DNA of 64,000 nucleotides, taken from contig JAOANE010000054.1 of assembly GCA_025194985.1 (NCBI GenBank), positions 124,001 to 188,000 of the forward strand, in the 5' to 3' direction. The notes beneath the pieces were generated by a model, which did not search any database, was not told the origin of the DNA, and saw only the letters and a list, made by a program, of their open reading frames with translations. This document shows positions 24,597-32,325 of this stretch, piece after piece. The position numbers and the translations under genes were made by a program. Positions within the stretch are counted from its first letter, which is position 1. Each line of letters starts with the position of its first letter. Origin of the DNA: Regnicoccus frigidus (GTDB lineage Bacteria; Cyanobacteriota; Cyanobacteriia; PCC-6307; Cyanobiaceae).

Positions 24597-25417
24597 GCGA
24601 ACTTCCTACCCCCCTGCCACCTCCCATCCCCGCCGCTTCGCCACCGCCGCCGATCCGGGTGCCGCCCGTGAGGGCCACTCCGCTGCCGGATGAGTTTCCC
24701 GGTGAGGTGGAGATGAGCCTGGTGGATCACCTCGAGGAACTCAGGCGCCGGGTGCTGCGCAGCCTGCTGGTGCTGCTGCTGGCGGCGGCCGCCTGCCTGG
24801 CCCTGGCTCGCCCGCTGGTGAAGCTGTTGGAGGTTCCTGCCGAGGGCATGCGTTTCCTGCAGTTGGCGCCCGGTGAATTCCTGTTCGTGTCGTTCAAGGT
24901 GGCGGGTTACGCCGGCCTCAGCCTGGCCCTTCCTTACATCCTCTACGAGGTGCTGGCCTTCGTTCTGCCCGGCCTGACGCGGCGGGAACGGCGGTTGGTG
25001 GCACCGGCGGTAGCTGGTTCAGCGGTGCTCTTTCTCGCTGGAATCGCCTTCGCCTGGTGGGCCCTGGCGCCGGCGGCGCTCCGCTTCCTGGTGAATTACG
25101 GAGCGGATGTGGTCGAGCCGATCTGGTCGATCGAGCGCTATCTGGATTTTGTGCTGTTGCTGATGGTGGCCACCGGCCTGGCCTTTCAGTTGCCGGTGCT
25201 GCAGTTGCTGCTCGGGGCGTTCGGCCTGATCTCGGCGGAAACGATGCTGGGCGCCTGGCGCTCGGTGGTGCTCGTGGCGGCAATCGCTGGCGCGGTGCTG
25301 ACCCCCTCCACCGATCCGGTCACGATGCTGCTGCTCGGCGGCGCGATCACCGCGCTGTTCTTGATCGGTGTGGGGCTGGTGGCCATGGCCGAGCGCTTGC
25401 GGCCGGCACCTTCCTGA
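24593..25417 (+). CDS. tatC: Sec-independent translocase subunit TatC
   Basis: Receptor of the twin-arginine translocase, 274 residues with six membrane helices after a proline-rich cytoplasmic extension of about 35 residues. Signature sequences: SLVDHLEELRRRVLRSL at the first helix (the twin-arginine recognition surface), LPYILYEVLAFVLPGLTRRERR, and later a PVLQLLLGAFGLISAETM stretch. It starts with an ATGA overlap on rqcH. A few hundred bases downstream lies petC, whose Rieske protein carries a twin-arginine motif. tatA/tatB are not in the window. Confidence 0.95.
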   Translation: MSELPTPLPPPIPAASPPPPIRVPPVRATPLPDEFPGEVEMSLVDHLEELRRRVLRSLLVLLLAAAACLALARPLVKLLEVPAEGMRFLQLAPGEFLFVSFKVAGYAGLSLALPYILYEVLAFVLPGLTRRERRLVAPAVAGSAVLFLAGIAFAWWALAPAALRFLVNYGADVVEPIWSIERYLDFVLLLMVATGLAFQLPVLQLLLGAFGLISAETMLGAWRSVVLVAAIAGAVLTPSTDPVTMLLLGGAITALFLIGVGLVAMAERLRPAPS

Positions 25418-25441
25418 TTGGCCAGGTCCGAGCTGGCCAGC

Positions 25442-25810
25442 TCACAGCAGGAATTCGCGGCTGCGACCGCCGGCGCCTGGTTGCAACGTCAGGCTCATCG
25501 CCTTGCCCAGCCTGGGCTTGTCCCGGGTTGTCTGAAGCCACTGGCGTACCTGCTGGGCCACCCCCAGACCATTGAGCACTTCGAGCAATTGCTGCAGCTT
25601 CTCGGCATAGCCCGCGGCGTCGAGCGGAAACGACTGCTGCTCCAGGTACGCCCACATCACCTGCAGGTGCAGGCGCCCCCGGCGTTGAACCAATTGCAGG
25701 TCGTAAGAAGCCTGCCAGCGACTGCGCAGCAGCTGCAGCACCTCATCGAGCGCCAGGGGTTCGGCGGCACGATCCGGGCCTGAATCGGCGCTGCTAGGGC
25801 TTAAAGGCAC
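25442..25810 (-). CDS. DUF3067 family protein
   Basis: Small soluble protein conserved in cyanobacteria and plastids, of unknown biochemical function. The core reads EVLQLLRSRWQASYDLQLVQ, then HLQVMWAYLEQQSFPL and a C-terminal RDKPRLGKAMSLTL, all family-like. I use the GTG at 25810 (122 residues); an ATG at 25888 would add 26 residues rich in cysteine that look non-homologous. It is convergent with tatC and divergent from petC. Its position between tatC and petC suggests, but does not prove, a part in b6f or Rieske biogenesis. Confidence 0.8.
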   Translation of the reverse strand: MPLSPSSADSGPDRAAEPLALDEVLQLLRSRWQASYDLQLVQRRGRLHLQVMWAYLEQQSFPLDAAGYAEKLQQLLEVLNGLGVAQQVRQWLQTTRDKPRLGKAMSLTLQPGAGGRSREFLL

Positions 25811-25940
25811 GGCGACCGGGGTCCCAACTCCACAACAGCATGTTGCGCTCTCTGGCCGGATCCCTGCCAGGGCAAAGCGTGGCGGCAAGGCCAGCGGTAA
25901 TAATGGTCACCACGTTGCCGCGGCACCCAGGAACGCTCCT

Positions 25941-26477
25941 ATGACCCAGATCCCAGCGAGCGACGTGCCCGGAATGGGTCGTCGGCAGTTCATGAATCTG
26001 CTCACTTTCGGGTCCGTCACCGGCGTTGCCCTCGGTGCGCTCTATCCCGTGGCCCGCTATTTCATCCCGCCCAAACCCGCCGGTGGCGGTGGCGGCATCA
26101 GCGCCAAGGATGAACTCGGCAACACGGTCACAGCCAGCGGTTGGCTCTCCACCCACAAGGAAGGCGACCGCAGCCTGGTTCAGGGGCTGAAAGGTGATCC
26201 CACCTATCTCCTGGTGGAGGGCCCCGAGGCGATCGGCAGCTACGGCATCAATGCGATCTGCACCCACCTGGGTTGCGTTGTGCCCTGGAACAACGGCGCC
26301 AACAAATTTGTGTGTCCCTGCCACGGCAGTCAGTACGACGCCACAGGCAAGGTGGTTCGCGGCCCCGCTCCGCTGTCGTTGGCCCTGGCCAATGTCGCGG
26401 TCGAGAACGACACCGTGTTCCTGAGCCAGTGGTCGGACACCGATTTCCGCACCGGGGAGAAGCCTTGGTGGGCTTGA
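25941..26477 (+). CDS. petC: Cytochrome b6f Rieske iron-sulfur protein
   Basis: 2Fe-2S subunit of the cytochrome b6f complex that takes electrons from plastoquinol; 178 residues. A twin-arginine motif GRRQFMN (13-19) precedes the uncleaved helix LLTFGSVTGVALGALYPVAR, and a flexible PPKPAGGGGG hinge follows. The cluster is held by CTHLGC (107-112) and CPCHGS (125-130), giving two Cys and two His ligands plus the disulfide pair. petA follows 44 bases later, the usual petCA operon. Confidence 0.97.
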   Translation: MTQIPASDVPGMGRRQFMNLLTFGSVTGVALGALYPVARYFIPPKPAGGGGGISAKDELGNTVTASGWLSTHKEGDRSLVQGLKGDPTYLLVEGPEAIGSYGINAICTHLGCVVPWNNGANKFVCPCHGSQYDATGKVVRGPAPLSLALANVAVENDTVFLSQWSDTDFRTGEKPWWA

Positions 26478-26521
26478 TTGACCGCGTGTTTCCCCCTTCC
26501 TCCCGCCTGTTCAATCCGCCC

Positions 26522-27490
26522 ATGCGCCGCCTCCTTGCCTCCATCAGCCGGTTGAGCTCCACTGGCCTGCTCCTGCCGCTGCTATTGGCCCCACTCCTGC
26601 TGATTCCCCTGTTGGCGGCTCCCCAGGCCAGTTGGGCCTACCCCTTCTGGGCTCAGCAGAACTACGACAGCCCCCGTGAAGCCACCGGCAAGCTTGTTTG
26701 TGCGAACTGCCACCTCGCCAAGAGGGTCACCCAGGTTGAGGTTCCCCAGGCGGTGATGCCCGACACGGTCTTCAAGGCCGTCGTCAAAATTCCCTATGAC
26801 ACCAGCCTGCAGCAGGTGGGAGCCGACGGCAGCCGCACCAGCCTCAACGTCGGTGCCGTGGTGATGTTGCCTGATGGCTTCAAGCTCGCCCCAGAAGAAC
26901 GCCTCACCGAGGAACTCAAAGAGGAAACTTCAGGCGTCTACTTCACCCAGTACAGCGACGACAACCCCAACATTCTTCTTGTGGGCCCGCTCCCTGGCGA
27001 TCTGCACCAGGAAATCGTCTTTCCGATCCTCTCGCCCGATCCCGGCACGGACAGCAACATTCACTTCGGTAAGTATTCCCTGCATGTGGGCGGAAACCGC
27101 GGCCGCGGCCAGGTGTACCCCACCGGTGAGAAGAGCAACAACACCGTCTACAACGCTTCAGTGGCTGGCACCGTCAGTGCCATCACCCCTGGTGATGCCG
27201 GCGCTTCGGTGGTGGAAATCACTGCCGCCGATGGCACCAGCGTCAGTGACACCGTTCCAGCTGGCCCCTCCGTTGTGGTGGCCGTTGGCGATGTCCTGGC
27301 GGCCGGTGCACCGATCTCCAACGATCCAGGTGTGGGTGGTTTCGGCCAGCTCGATGCTGAGATCGTGCTTCAAAACCCGGTGCGCATCTACGGCATGCTC
27401 GCCTTCTTCGCAGCGGTGGTCATTGCCCAGATTCTGCTGGTGCTGAAGAAGAAGCAGGTGGAGAAGGTTCAGGCCGCCGAGGGCGTTTGA
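26522..27490 (+). CDS. petA: Cytochrome f
   Basis: c-type cytochrome subunit of cytochrome b6f that passes electrons to plastocyanin or cytochrome c6; 322 residues from the ATG at 26522. The signal peptide ends at SWA before Y40, the mature residue whose amino group ligates the haem iron (YPFWAQQ). The haem-attachment motif is CANCH (60-64). The large lumenal beta domain and a C-terminal helix (MLAFFAAVVIAQILLVL) with basic tail KKKQVEK complete the protein. Co-transcribed with petC. Confidence 0.97.
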   Translation: MRRLLASISRLSSTGLLLPLLLAPLLLIPLLAAPQASWAYPFWAQQNYDSPREATGKLVCANCHLAKRVTQVEVPQAVMPDTVFKAVVKIPYDTSLQQVGADGSRTSLNVGAVVMLPDGFKLAPEERLTEELKEETSGVYFTQYSDDNPNILLVGPLPGDLHQEIVFPILSPDPGTDSNIHFGKYSLHVGGNRGRGQVYPTGEKSNNTVYNASVAGTVSAITPGDAGASVVEITAADGTSVSDTVPAGPSVVVAVGDVLAAGAPISNDPGVGGFGQLDAEIVLQNPVRIYGMLAFFAAVVIAQILLVLKKKQVEKVQAAEGV

Positions 27491-27522
27491 CTCCAGCCAC
27501 TCCGTACTGAGGCGATCAACCC

Positions 27523-28410
27523 ATGATGTTCGCTCCAGACCTGCCTATCGCGATGTTCCGTTCTCCAGGCCCGCTCCTGTTTGAGCTCGGGCCGGTCACG
27601 GTGCGCTGGTACGGCCTGCTGATTGCGCTGGCCGTGCTGGTGGGTCTGGTGCTGGCCACACGCCTCGGCCGTCGCCGCGGCATCGAAGCGGCGGTGATTG
27701 CCGATCTGCTGCCGATCCTGGTGCTCGCCGCCGTACTCGGAGCTCGCCTTTATTACGTGGCGCTGGAGTGGCGCCAGTACCAGCTCAACTGGTTCGATGC
27801 CTTGGCGATCTGGCAGGGCGGCATCGCCATCCATGGGGCTTTGATCGGCGGCACCCTGGCGGTGATTGTTTATTGCCGCTGGCGCAAGTTGGCCTTCTGG
27901 AACCTGCTCGATGTGCTCGTTCCTTCGGTCGCCCTGGGCCAGGCGATCGGCCGCTGGGGCAATTTCTTCAATTCCGAGGCCTTTGGCCTGCCCACCAATC
28001 TGCCCTGGAAACTCTCGATTCCGGCCATCAATCGGCCGGCGCCGTTCATCGATGAGGCTTTCTTCCACCCCACCTTCCTCTACGAGTCGTTCTGGAACCT
28101 GGGTGTTCTGGCCCTGTTGCTGATTCTTTTCCGACTGGGTGAGCGCGGCAAGATCTCGCTGCCGAATGGTGCCCTCAGCTGCACCTATCTGATCGCCTAC
28201 AGCGTCGGGCGCTTCTGGATCGAGGGACTACGCCTTGATCCGCTCTGCCTGTTCTCGATTCCACCCTTCTGTGAAGGCGGCCTGCGCATGGCCCAACTGA
28301 TGAGCTTGGTGCTGATTGTGATCGGTGCTTTTGGCCTCTGGTGGCTTTATGGCTGTCAACGAGCCCTGCCAGATCCGGGCAAAGAGACCCCCCTGCGGAG
28401 CGGTTCTTGA
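27523..28410 (+). CDS. lgt: Phosphatidylglycerol-prolipoprotein diacylglyceryl transferase
   Basis: Membrane enzyme that adds diacylglycerol to the lipobox cysteine of prolipoproteins, the first step of lipoprotein maturation. It is 295 residues long with about seven helices. The family signature GRWGNFFNSEAFG sits near residue 145, HGALIGG and FHPTFLYES are also conserved. The ATG at 27523 is followed by a second at 27553. It lies 32 bases after petA and overlaps cobM by TTGA. Local clients include the binding lipoprotein at 7581 and the lipoprotein at 56789. Confidence 0.95.
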   Translation: MMFAPDLPIAMFRSPGPLLFELGPVTVRWYGLLIALAVLVGLVLATRLGRRRGIEAAVIADLLPILVLAAVLGARLYYVALEWRQYQLNWFDALAIWQGGIAIHGALIGGTLAVIVYCRWRKLAFWNLLDVLVPSVALGQAIGRWGNFFNSEAFGLPTNLPWKLSIPAINRPAPFIDEAFFHPTFLYESFWNLGVLALLLILFRLGERGKISLPNGALSCTYLIAYSVGRFWIEGLRLDPLCLFSIPPFCEGGLRMAQLMSLVLIVIGAFGLWWLYGCQRALPDPGKETPLRSGS

Positions 28411-29222
28411 TCCATCCTGTTCGCATCGTCGGTGCAGGTCCGGGTGCGATCGACCTGCTCACCCTGCGCGCGGCCCGGGCCATTGAGGCGGCTGAGGTCC
28501 TGATCTGGACGGATTCGCTCGTGTCTCCCCAGATCGCTGCATTGGCAGGCGCGGACTGCGAGCGGATCCGCACCAGCACCCTCACCCTGGAGCAGGTGAT
28601 GGAGCTGGTGATCGATCGTGCCCGGGCTGGTCTCCAGGTGGTGCGCCTCCATGACGGCGACCCCTGTCTCTATGGCGCTCTGGCCGAGCAAATCTGCCGG
28701 CTTGGCGATGCCGGCCTGGACGTGGAGGTGGTGCCTGGTCTGAGTGCCTATCAGGCCACCGCCGCTGCCCTGCAGGCCGAACTCACCATCCCCGGTCTGG
28801 TACAGACCATCGTGCTCAGCCGCGCTTCAGGCCGCACCGGCGTGCCGGAGCGCGAGTCGCTGGAGCGGCTCGCGGCCCTGCGCGCCTCGCTCTGCCTCTA
28901 CCTCAGTGCCCGCCATGTCGAAGAGGTGCAGGAGGTTCTCTTGCAGCACTACCCTCCGGAAACCCCTGTGGCGATTGGCTATCGGGTCAGCTGGCCAGAC
29001 CAGTGGCTGCAGCTGGTGCCGTTGCGGGAGATGGCTACCACCAGCCGGGAGCGCCAATTGATCCGCACCACGCTGTACGTGGTCAGCCCGGCGCTTGCAG
29101 CCCCCACCCAGGCACGCTCCAAGCTCTATTCCGCCAGTCACGACCATCTGTTTCGCCCCGCCGGCGACAGGCTTGCTCCTTTAACACCCTCACCTTCAAT
29201 AGCCTCTCCGTCCACACCCTGA
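28407..29222 (+). CDS. cobM: Precorrin-4 C11-methyltransferase
   Basis: SAM-dependent methyltransferase of cobalamin (or pseudocobalamin) synthesis; about 271 residues. The TTG at 28407 overlaps the lgt stop (TTGA) and gives IHPVRIVGAGPGAIDLLTLR, the tetrapyrrole-methylase N-terminus. Other hallmarks are VVRLHDGDPCLYGAL, VVPGLSAYQATAAAL and YLSARHVEEV. The C-terminal 40 residues after RTTLYVVSP are low-complexity and may be dispensable. A CobT-like gene in the window (54997) belongs to the same pathway but is 25 kb away. Confidence 0.93.
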   Translation: MIHPVRIVGAGPGAIDLLTLRAARAIEAAEVLIWTDSLVSPQIAALAGADCERIRTSTLTLEQVMELVIDRARAGLQVVRLHDGDPCLYGALAEQICRLGDAGLDVEVVPGLSAYQATAAALQAELTIPGLVQTIVLSRASGRTGVPERESLERLAALRASLCLYLSARHVEEVQEVLLQHYPPETPVAIGYRVSWPDQWLQLVPLREMATTSRERQLIRTTLYVVSPALAAPTQARSKLYSASHDHLFRPAGDRLAPLTPSPSIASPSTP

Positions 29223-29242
29223 ACGTGGGAGTGGATCTGGGT

Positions 29243-29282
29243 TCACTGGATCTCAGCTCACTGGACCTCAGCTCACTGGATC
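29243..29282. repeat. Short tandem repeat, 15-bp unit
   Basis: Two full units, TCACTGGATCTCAGC and TCACTGGACCTCAGC, and a partial third TCACTGGATC. The last copy covers the stop codon of the leftward EamA gene (29273-29275). The array fills the gap between the convergent cobM and EamA genes. Function unknown; replication slippage is the simple explanation. Confidence 0.8.
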
Positions 29283-30193
29283 GGCTGGCGGATGCCAATG
29301 GCCAGCAAGCTCACCGCTCCGGCAAGCATCAAGGTGGCTCCAGGCAGGCGCAGGGCTCCGCGGGGTTCTCCCAGCCAGACCACTCCGGCGATGGCGCTGA
29401 GCAGTGTGCTCAGCCGCTTGATCGCAATCACATGGACGACGGCCGTGAAGCGCAGCGCCTCCATCTGGCTGACCATGCCGACCGCACCCATCAGACCGCA
29501 GACCAGCAGTAGAGCCAGCAATTGCCAACAGTGCTTGCTGGCCAGTGCTTGCCGCCAGGTTCCAGCCGTTGAGAGGCTGCCATTGGCCTGGGCCTGGAAC
29601 ACGGCCGGGGTGAGCAGCGGCAGGGCCACCGCCAGGTTGAACAACGCCACCCAGGCCAGGCTGCCGCTGGCTTGAACGCCGAGCTTGTCGAAGCTGGCTG
29701 CCACGCCCCAGAGCACCGCCACCAGCAGCATCGGCCGTGCACCGGGGCTCTGAACCAAGCTGGAGCCAGCGGCCGTCCCTCGTCCCAGCAGCAACGCCCC
29801 CAGCACCAACAGCGCCACACCGGCACTGGAGCTGAGGGTGGGACGCTCGCCCAGCAGCCACCAGCCACTGAACAGCAGCACCAGCGGTGAGAGGTTGATC
29901 AGTGGCAGAACCAGGCTGAGCTCGCCGGCGGCCAGGGCGCGGCCATAGGCCCAGAAGGCCACCGCATTAACCAGCCCACTGGCCGCCAGGGCAAGCAACA
30001 ACTGGGGCAGGTCGGAGGGCTGGACCATCAGCCTGAGAAACGGCAGGGTCAGTAGGGCCGAGACCAGGCAGCTCAGACCCATCACCAGGTTGGTGGGCCA
30101 GCCACTGCGGCGCAGCAAGCTGCGGGTGGCGAGGTCACGGCCGGTTTCACAGCAGGCCGTGAGCAGGGCCAGAACCGGCCAGTAGGACAACAC
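29273..30193 (-). CDS. EamA/DMT family transporter
   Basis: 306-residue membrane protein with ten hydrophobic helices in two EamA repeats, as in drug/metabolite exporters. The second repeat starts after the glycine-rich linker GRGTAAGSSLVQSPGARPML. Typical helix-3/4 sequence AFWAYGRALAAGELSLVLPL is present, and WLGEPRGALRLPGATLMLAG marks the second repeat's end. GTG start at 30193. Substrate unknown. It stands alone, convergent with cobM and divergent from the tRNA gene. Confidence 0.88.
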   Translation of the reverse strand: MLSYWPVLALLTACCETGRDLATRSLLRRSGWPTNLVMGLSCLVSALLTLPFLRLMVQPSDLPQLLLALAASGLVNAVAFWAYGRALAAGELSLVLPLINLSPLVLLFSGWWLLGERPTLSSSAGVALLVLGALLLGRGTAAGSSLVQSPGARPMLLVAVLWGVAASFDKLGVQASGSLAWVALFNLAVALPLLTPAVFQAQANGSLSTAGTWRQALASKHCWQLLALLLVCGLMGAVGMVSQMEALRFTAVVHVIAIKRLSTLLSAIAGVVWLGEPRGALRLPGATLMLAGAVSLLAIGIRQPIQ

Positions 30194-30246
30194 AGGCGGG
30201 TCGGAGGGGAGCGAGCTGCTGGCGGTGTTTTAAGATCTGTGGATGC

Positions 30247-30318
<72 letters not shown>

Positions 30319-30671
30319 TTGACAATGGCTCAAAGCCTTTCATTCCGCGTATTCAGTTGATCGCATAGAGCGAAAACAAAAGCGAGATCGACGTTCTTTG
30401 AAAGAGCTTGTCTCTGGCATTGTGTTTTTGATTTTTCTCCTGGATCGTTGGCAGCTTTGCCAACATAATTCTCAATTGAAATTGTCAGTTACTCGCCAGG
30501 TATTGTTGTCGGCCACGCTTTGTCAGTAACTATTCCCGTAACTTTGCCGGAGACGATGCAAGCGTGTTGTCAGCAGGTGCGATCAATCAGAGATCGATGG
30601 CCTTGGGGAATGGTCCAACCCGCCTTGGCTGTAAAGGGATTGTGATCGCTCTTGGGCCTAGGCGATTGAAC
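30319..30671. other. AT-rich non-coding gap after tRNA-Val
   Basis: 353 bases without a credible gene. Base composition is clearly more AT-rich than the window average. One perfect hairpin, GTTGGCA-GCTT-TGCCAAC (30447-30464), is visible but lacks a T-run, so it is not an obvious terminator. No copy of the tRNA 3' end that would mark an integrated element was found in the window by eye. Confidence 0.5.
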
Positions 30672-30887
30672 TTACTTCCGCGCCAGAATGATATAAATGG
30701 CGTGGATAATAGCTATTGGGTACAATACCCACAGCAGGCCGATCATCGGCAGCCATTTTGCGCAAATGCCTACAAGCCAGAACGGCAGGTTGAGCCAGAA
30801 GGCACCAGTGAAGCCCACCTGGGTGGCCACAGCCAAGGGGGGAAGGATGAAGGCGAGAATGATCTTTAAAATGTCGCCGACCGTCAT
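30672..30887 (-). CDS. Pmp3/YqaE family small membrane protein
   Basis: 71-residue two-helix protein of the Pmp3/YqaE family, small proteins linked in yeast and plants to membrane potential and salt stress. The family pattern is clear: ILAFILPPLAVATQVG in helix one, FWLNLPFWLVGICAKWLPMI at the loop and helix two (family form LTLLGYIPGIIHAxY), ending YPIAIIHAIYIIL. The ATG at 30887 is used; a TTG two codons upstream is in frame. Codons are more AT-rich than in neighbouring core genes, so it may have been acquired. Confidence 0.85.
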   Translation of the reverse strand: MTVGDILKIILAFILPPLAVATQVGFTGAFWLNLPFWLVGICAKWLPMIGLLWVLYPIAIIHAIYIILARK

Positions 30888-30996
30888 GAACAAAGGAGCG
30901 CTGGTTCTCCATTAAGGCGGATGGTCGGAACGTCTCCACCGCTTTGTCATGGTTCCCAATGACGGTTGGTGAGGAGTGGCGAGCCGTTGCTTCCGC

Positions 30997-31893
30997 TCAG
31001 GGAACAGGCCCGCCGATCAGTGGCGCCAGGGCGTCCACCACCAGCTTCACGCCGGTCGCTTCAGCCAGGGGCTCGGCGCAGGCGGCCAGGCTCCAGCGCT
31101 CCAGGCTGAGATCAAGGCCAGGGCTTGCGGCCTCCAGGGCGATCTTCAGCACCCCGCTCCTGGCACTGACCTTGATCGCCTGCACCGCCGGGGTTGGGCG
31201 GCGATCAAGGGAGGCGGCTAAGCGCAGCAGCAGCGCCATCGCCCCGACGGTCTGGCGTTGCTCGCTGCTGGCCAGCTGCAACCAGGCCTCGTGGCGTTTT
31301 TTCGGCAGGCTGCGGCGGTGGTAGCGGGCGATGGCTGCCACCATCACCTGTTCGGTCTCGGAGTAGCCCAGCAGATCGCCGTGGCGGATCAGGTACCAGC
31401 TGTGCTTGTGATAGGCGCTGATGTTGATGTGCTGCCCGCAGGTGTGCAGCATCGCGGCAGCCCAGAGCAGTTGACGGCCTTCGCCCTGGTCGTGATGGAG
31501 CAAGCCTTGGCACTGCTCGTAGAGGGTGAGGGCGTGGGCGGTAACCCGGCTGGCCCTTGGCAGGTCGACGCGGAAGCGGCGGGCGAGATCTTCAACAGTG
31601 CGTTGACGCACGCTGCTCTGAAAGCTGAAGCGATCGACGATCAGGCCATGGCGCAGCATCCAGTCGACGATCAGCCCCTCGCGCAGGGCCCGGTCGCTGA
31701 TCACCAGCTCCTTGAGCTTGAGCATCTCCATCGCCTTCTGCAGCACCAGGGCACCGGGCACGATGATTTCGGCCCGACGTTCATTGATCGCCGGGATCGC
31801 CCTGCGCTCGTCGAGCGTCATGGCCGCCAGTTGATTCACCAGCTGATCGATCCGCTCACGACTGACCTTAAATGGCCGCCAATTGGCGGCCAT
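30997..31893 (-). pseudogene. ppx: Exopolyphosphatase/GppA, C-terminal half (gene split by insertion)
   Basis: Second part of a Ppx/GppA phosphatase gene. From the lysine codon at 31869 leftward, 290 residues match the rest of the family: KVSRERIDQLVNQLAAM, then RAEIIVPGALVLQKAMEML and DRALREGLIVDWML (end of the ASKHA fold), followed by the HD-like C-terminal domain with LLWAAAMLHTCGQHINISAY and HKHSWYLI. It is separated from its N-terminal half (32322-33155) by a 530-bp insert. An ATG inside the palindrome at the insert edge (31893) could let this half be translated with eight foreign leader residues. The frame has no internal stop. Whether either half is active is unknown. Confidence 0.85.
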
Positions 31894-31895
31894 TT
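31870..31895. repeat. 26-bp perfect palindrome at insertion edge
   Basis: The half-site AAATGGCCGCCAA is followed immediately by its exact reverse complement. On the + strand four or more T residues extend beyond it, and on the - strand an A-run precedes it, so it could act as a terminator hairpin. It marks the boundary between the ppx C-terminal half and the inserted segment. It also contains the ATG (complement of 31891-31893) that starts the C-terminal-half frame. Confidence 0.9.
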
Positions 31896-31983
31896 TTTAA
31901 ATCACTGCGTTAAATCAGAATGGACAAGTCATGTGATGTGAATATCTAGTGCCAGTATGCAAGTACCGCACGGGAGCATTCGA

Positions 31984-32325
31984 TTATTGAGTGACGTTCA
32001 CGGCAATGACCATGTCTTTCATGCTGTGACAAGTGATATCAAATGTCCCAGGCGTTTTGGCAGTAAATTGGTAGTAATCGCCTTGGCCCATGTTGCTCAA
32101 ATCGAAATTGTAGTTATCACCGGTAGTGAAAAGCCTGTGTACGGCAGGCGTATCGTCATTGTGTTCGATAATGATCTTATCGCCCACTTTGACATCGAGT
32201 TGCATATGTGAAACCCCGCCGTCTTTTAGAACCAATTTATGGATTTTCTGTTGGTCGGCAGCTGCTTGGGTGGTCGCCAACGCGGCTAGACTGATCATTG
32301 AGGTCAGGATTAGTTTCTTGATCAT
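31984..32325 (-). CDS. Cupredoxin-domain periplasmic protein
   Basis: 113-residue exported protein of the plastocyanin/azurin-like fold. The signal peptide is MIKKLILTSMISLAALATTQ, with cleavage near AAA-D24. The mature part has the Greek-key pattern VKVGDKIIIEHNDDTPAVHR, with H63 as likely first copper ligand, and TPGTFDITCHSMKDM with C99, H100, M102 and M105. Cupredoxins normally have C-x2-H-x2-M here; the Cys-His spacing is shorter than usual. Codon use is AT-rich, unlike the core genes. The start codon overlaps the stop of the ppx N-terminal frame (ATGA). Copper binding and electron transfer are inferred only. Confidence 0.8.
   Translation of the reverse strand: MIKKLILTSMISLAALATTQAAADQQKIHKLVLKDGGVSHMQLDVKVGDKIIIEHNDDTPAVHRLFTTGDNYNFDLSNMGQGDYYQFTAKTPGTFDITCHSMKDMVIAVNVTQ

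Noticed and set aside
30447..30464. GTTGGCA-GCTT-TGCCAAC hairpin as terminator or small RNA
   Set aside because: Perfect seven-pair stem but no T-run and no promoter evidence; noted only within the gap description.
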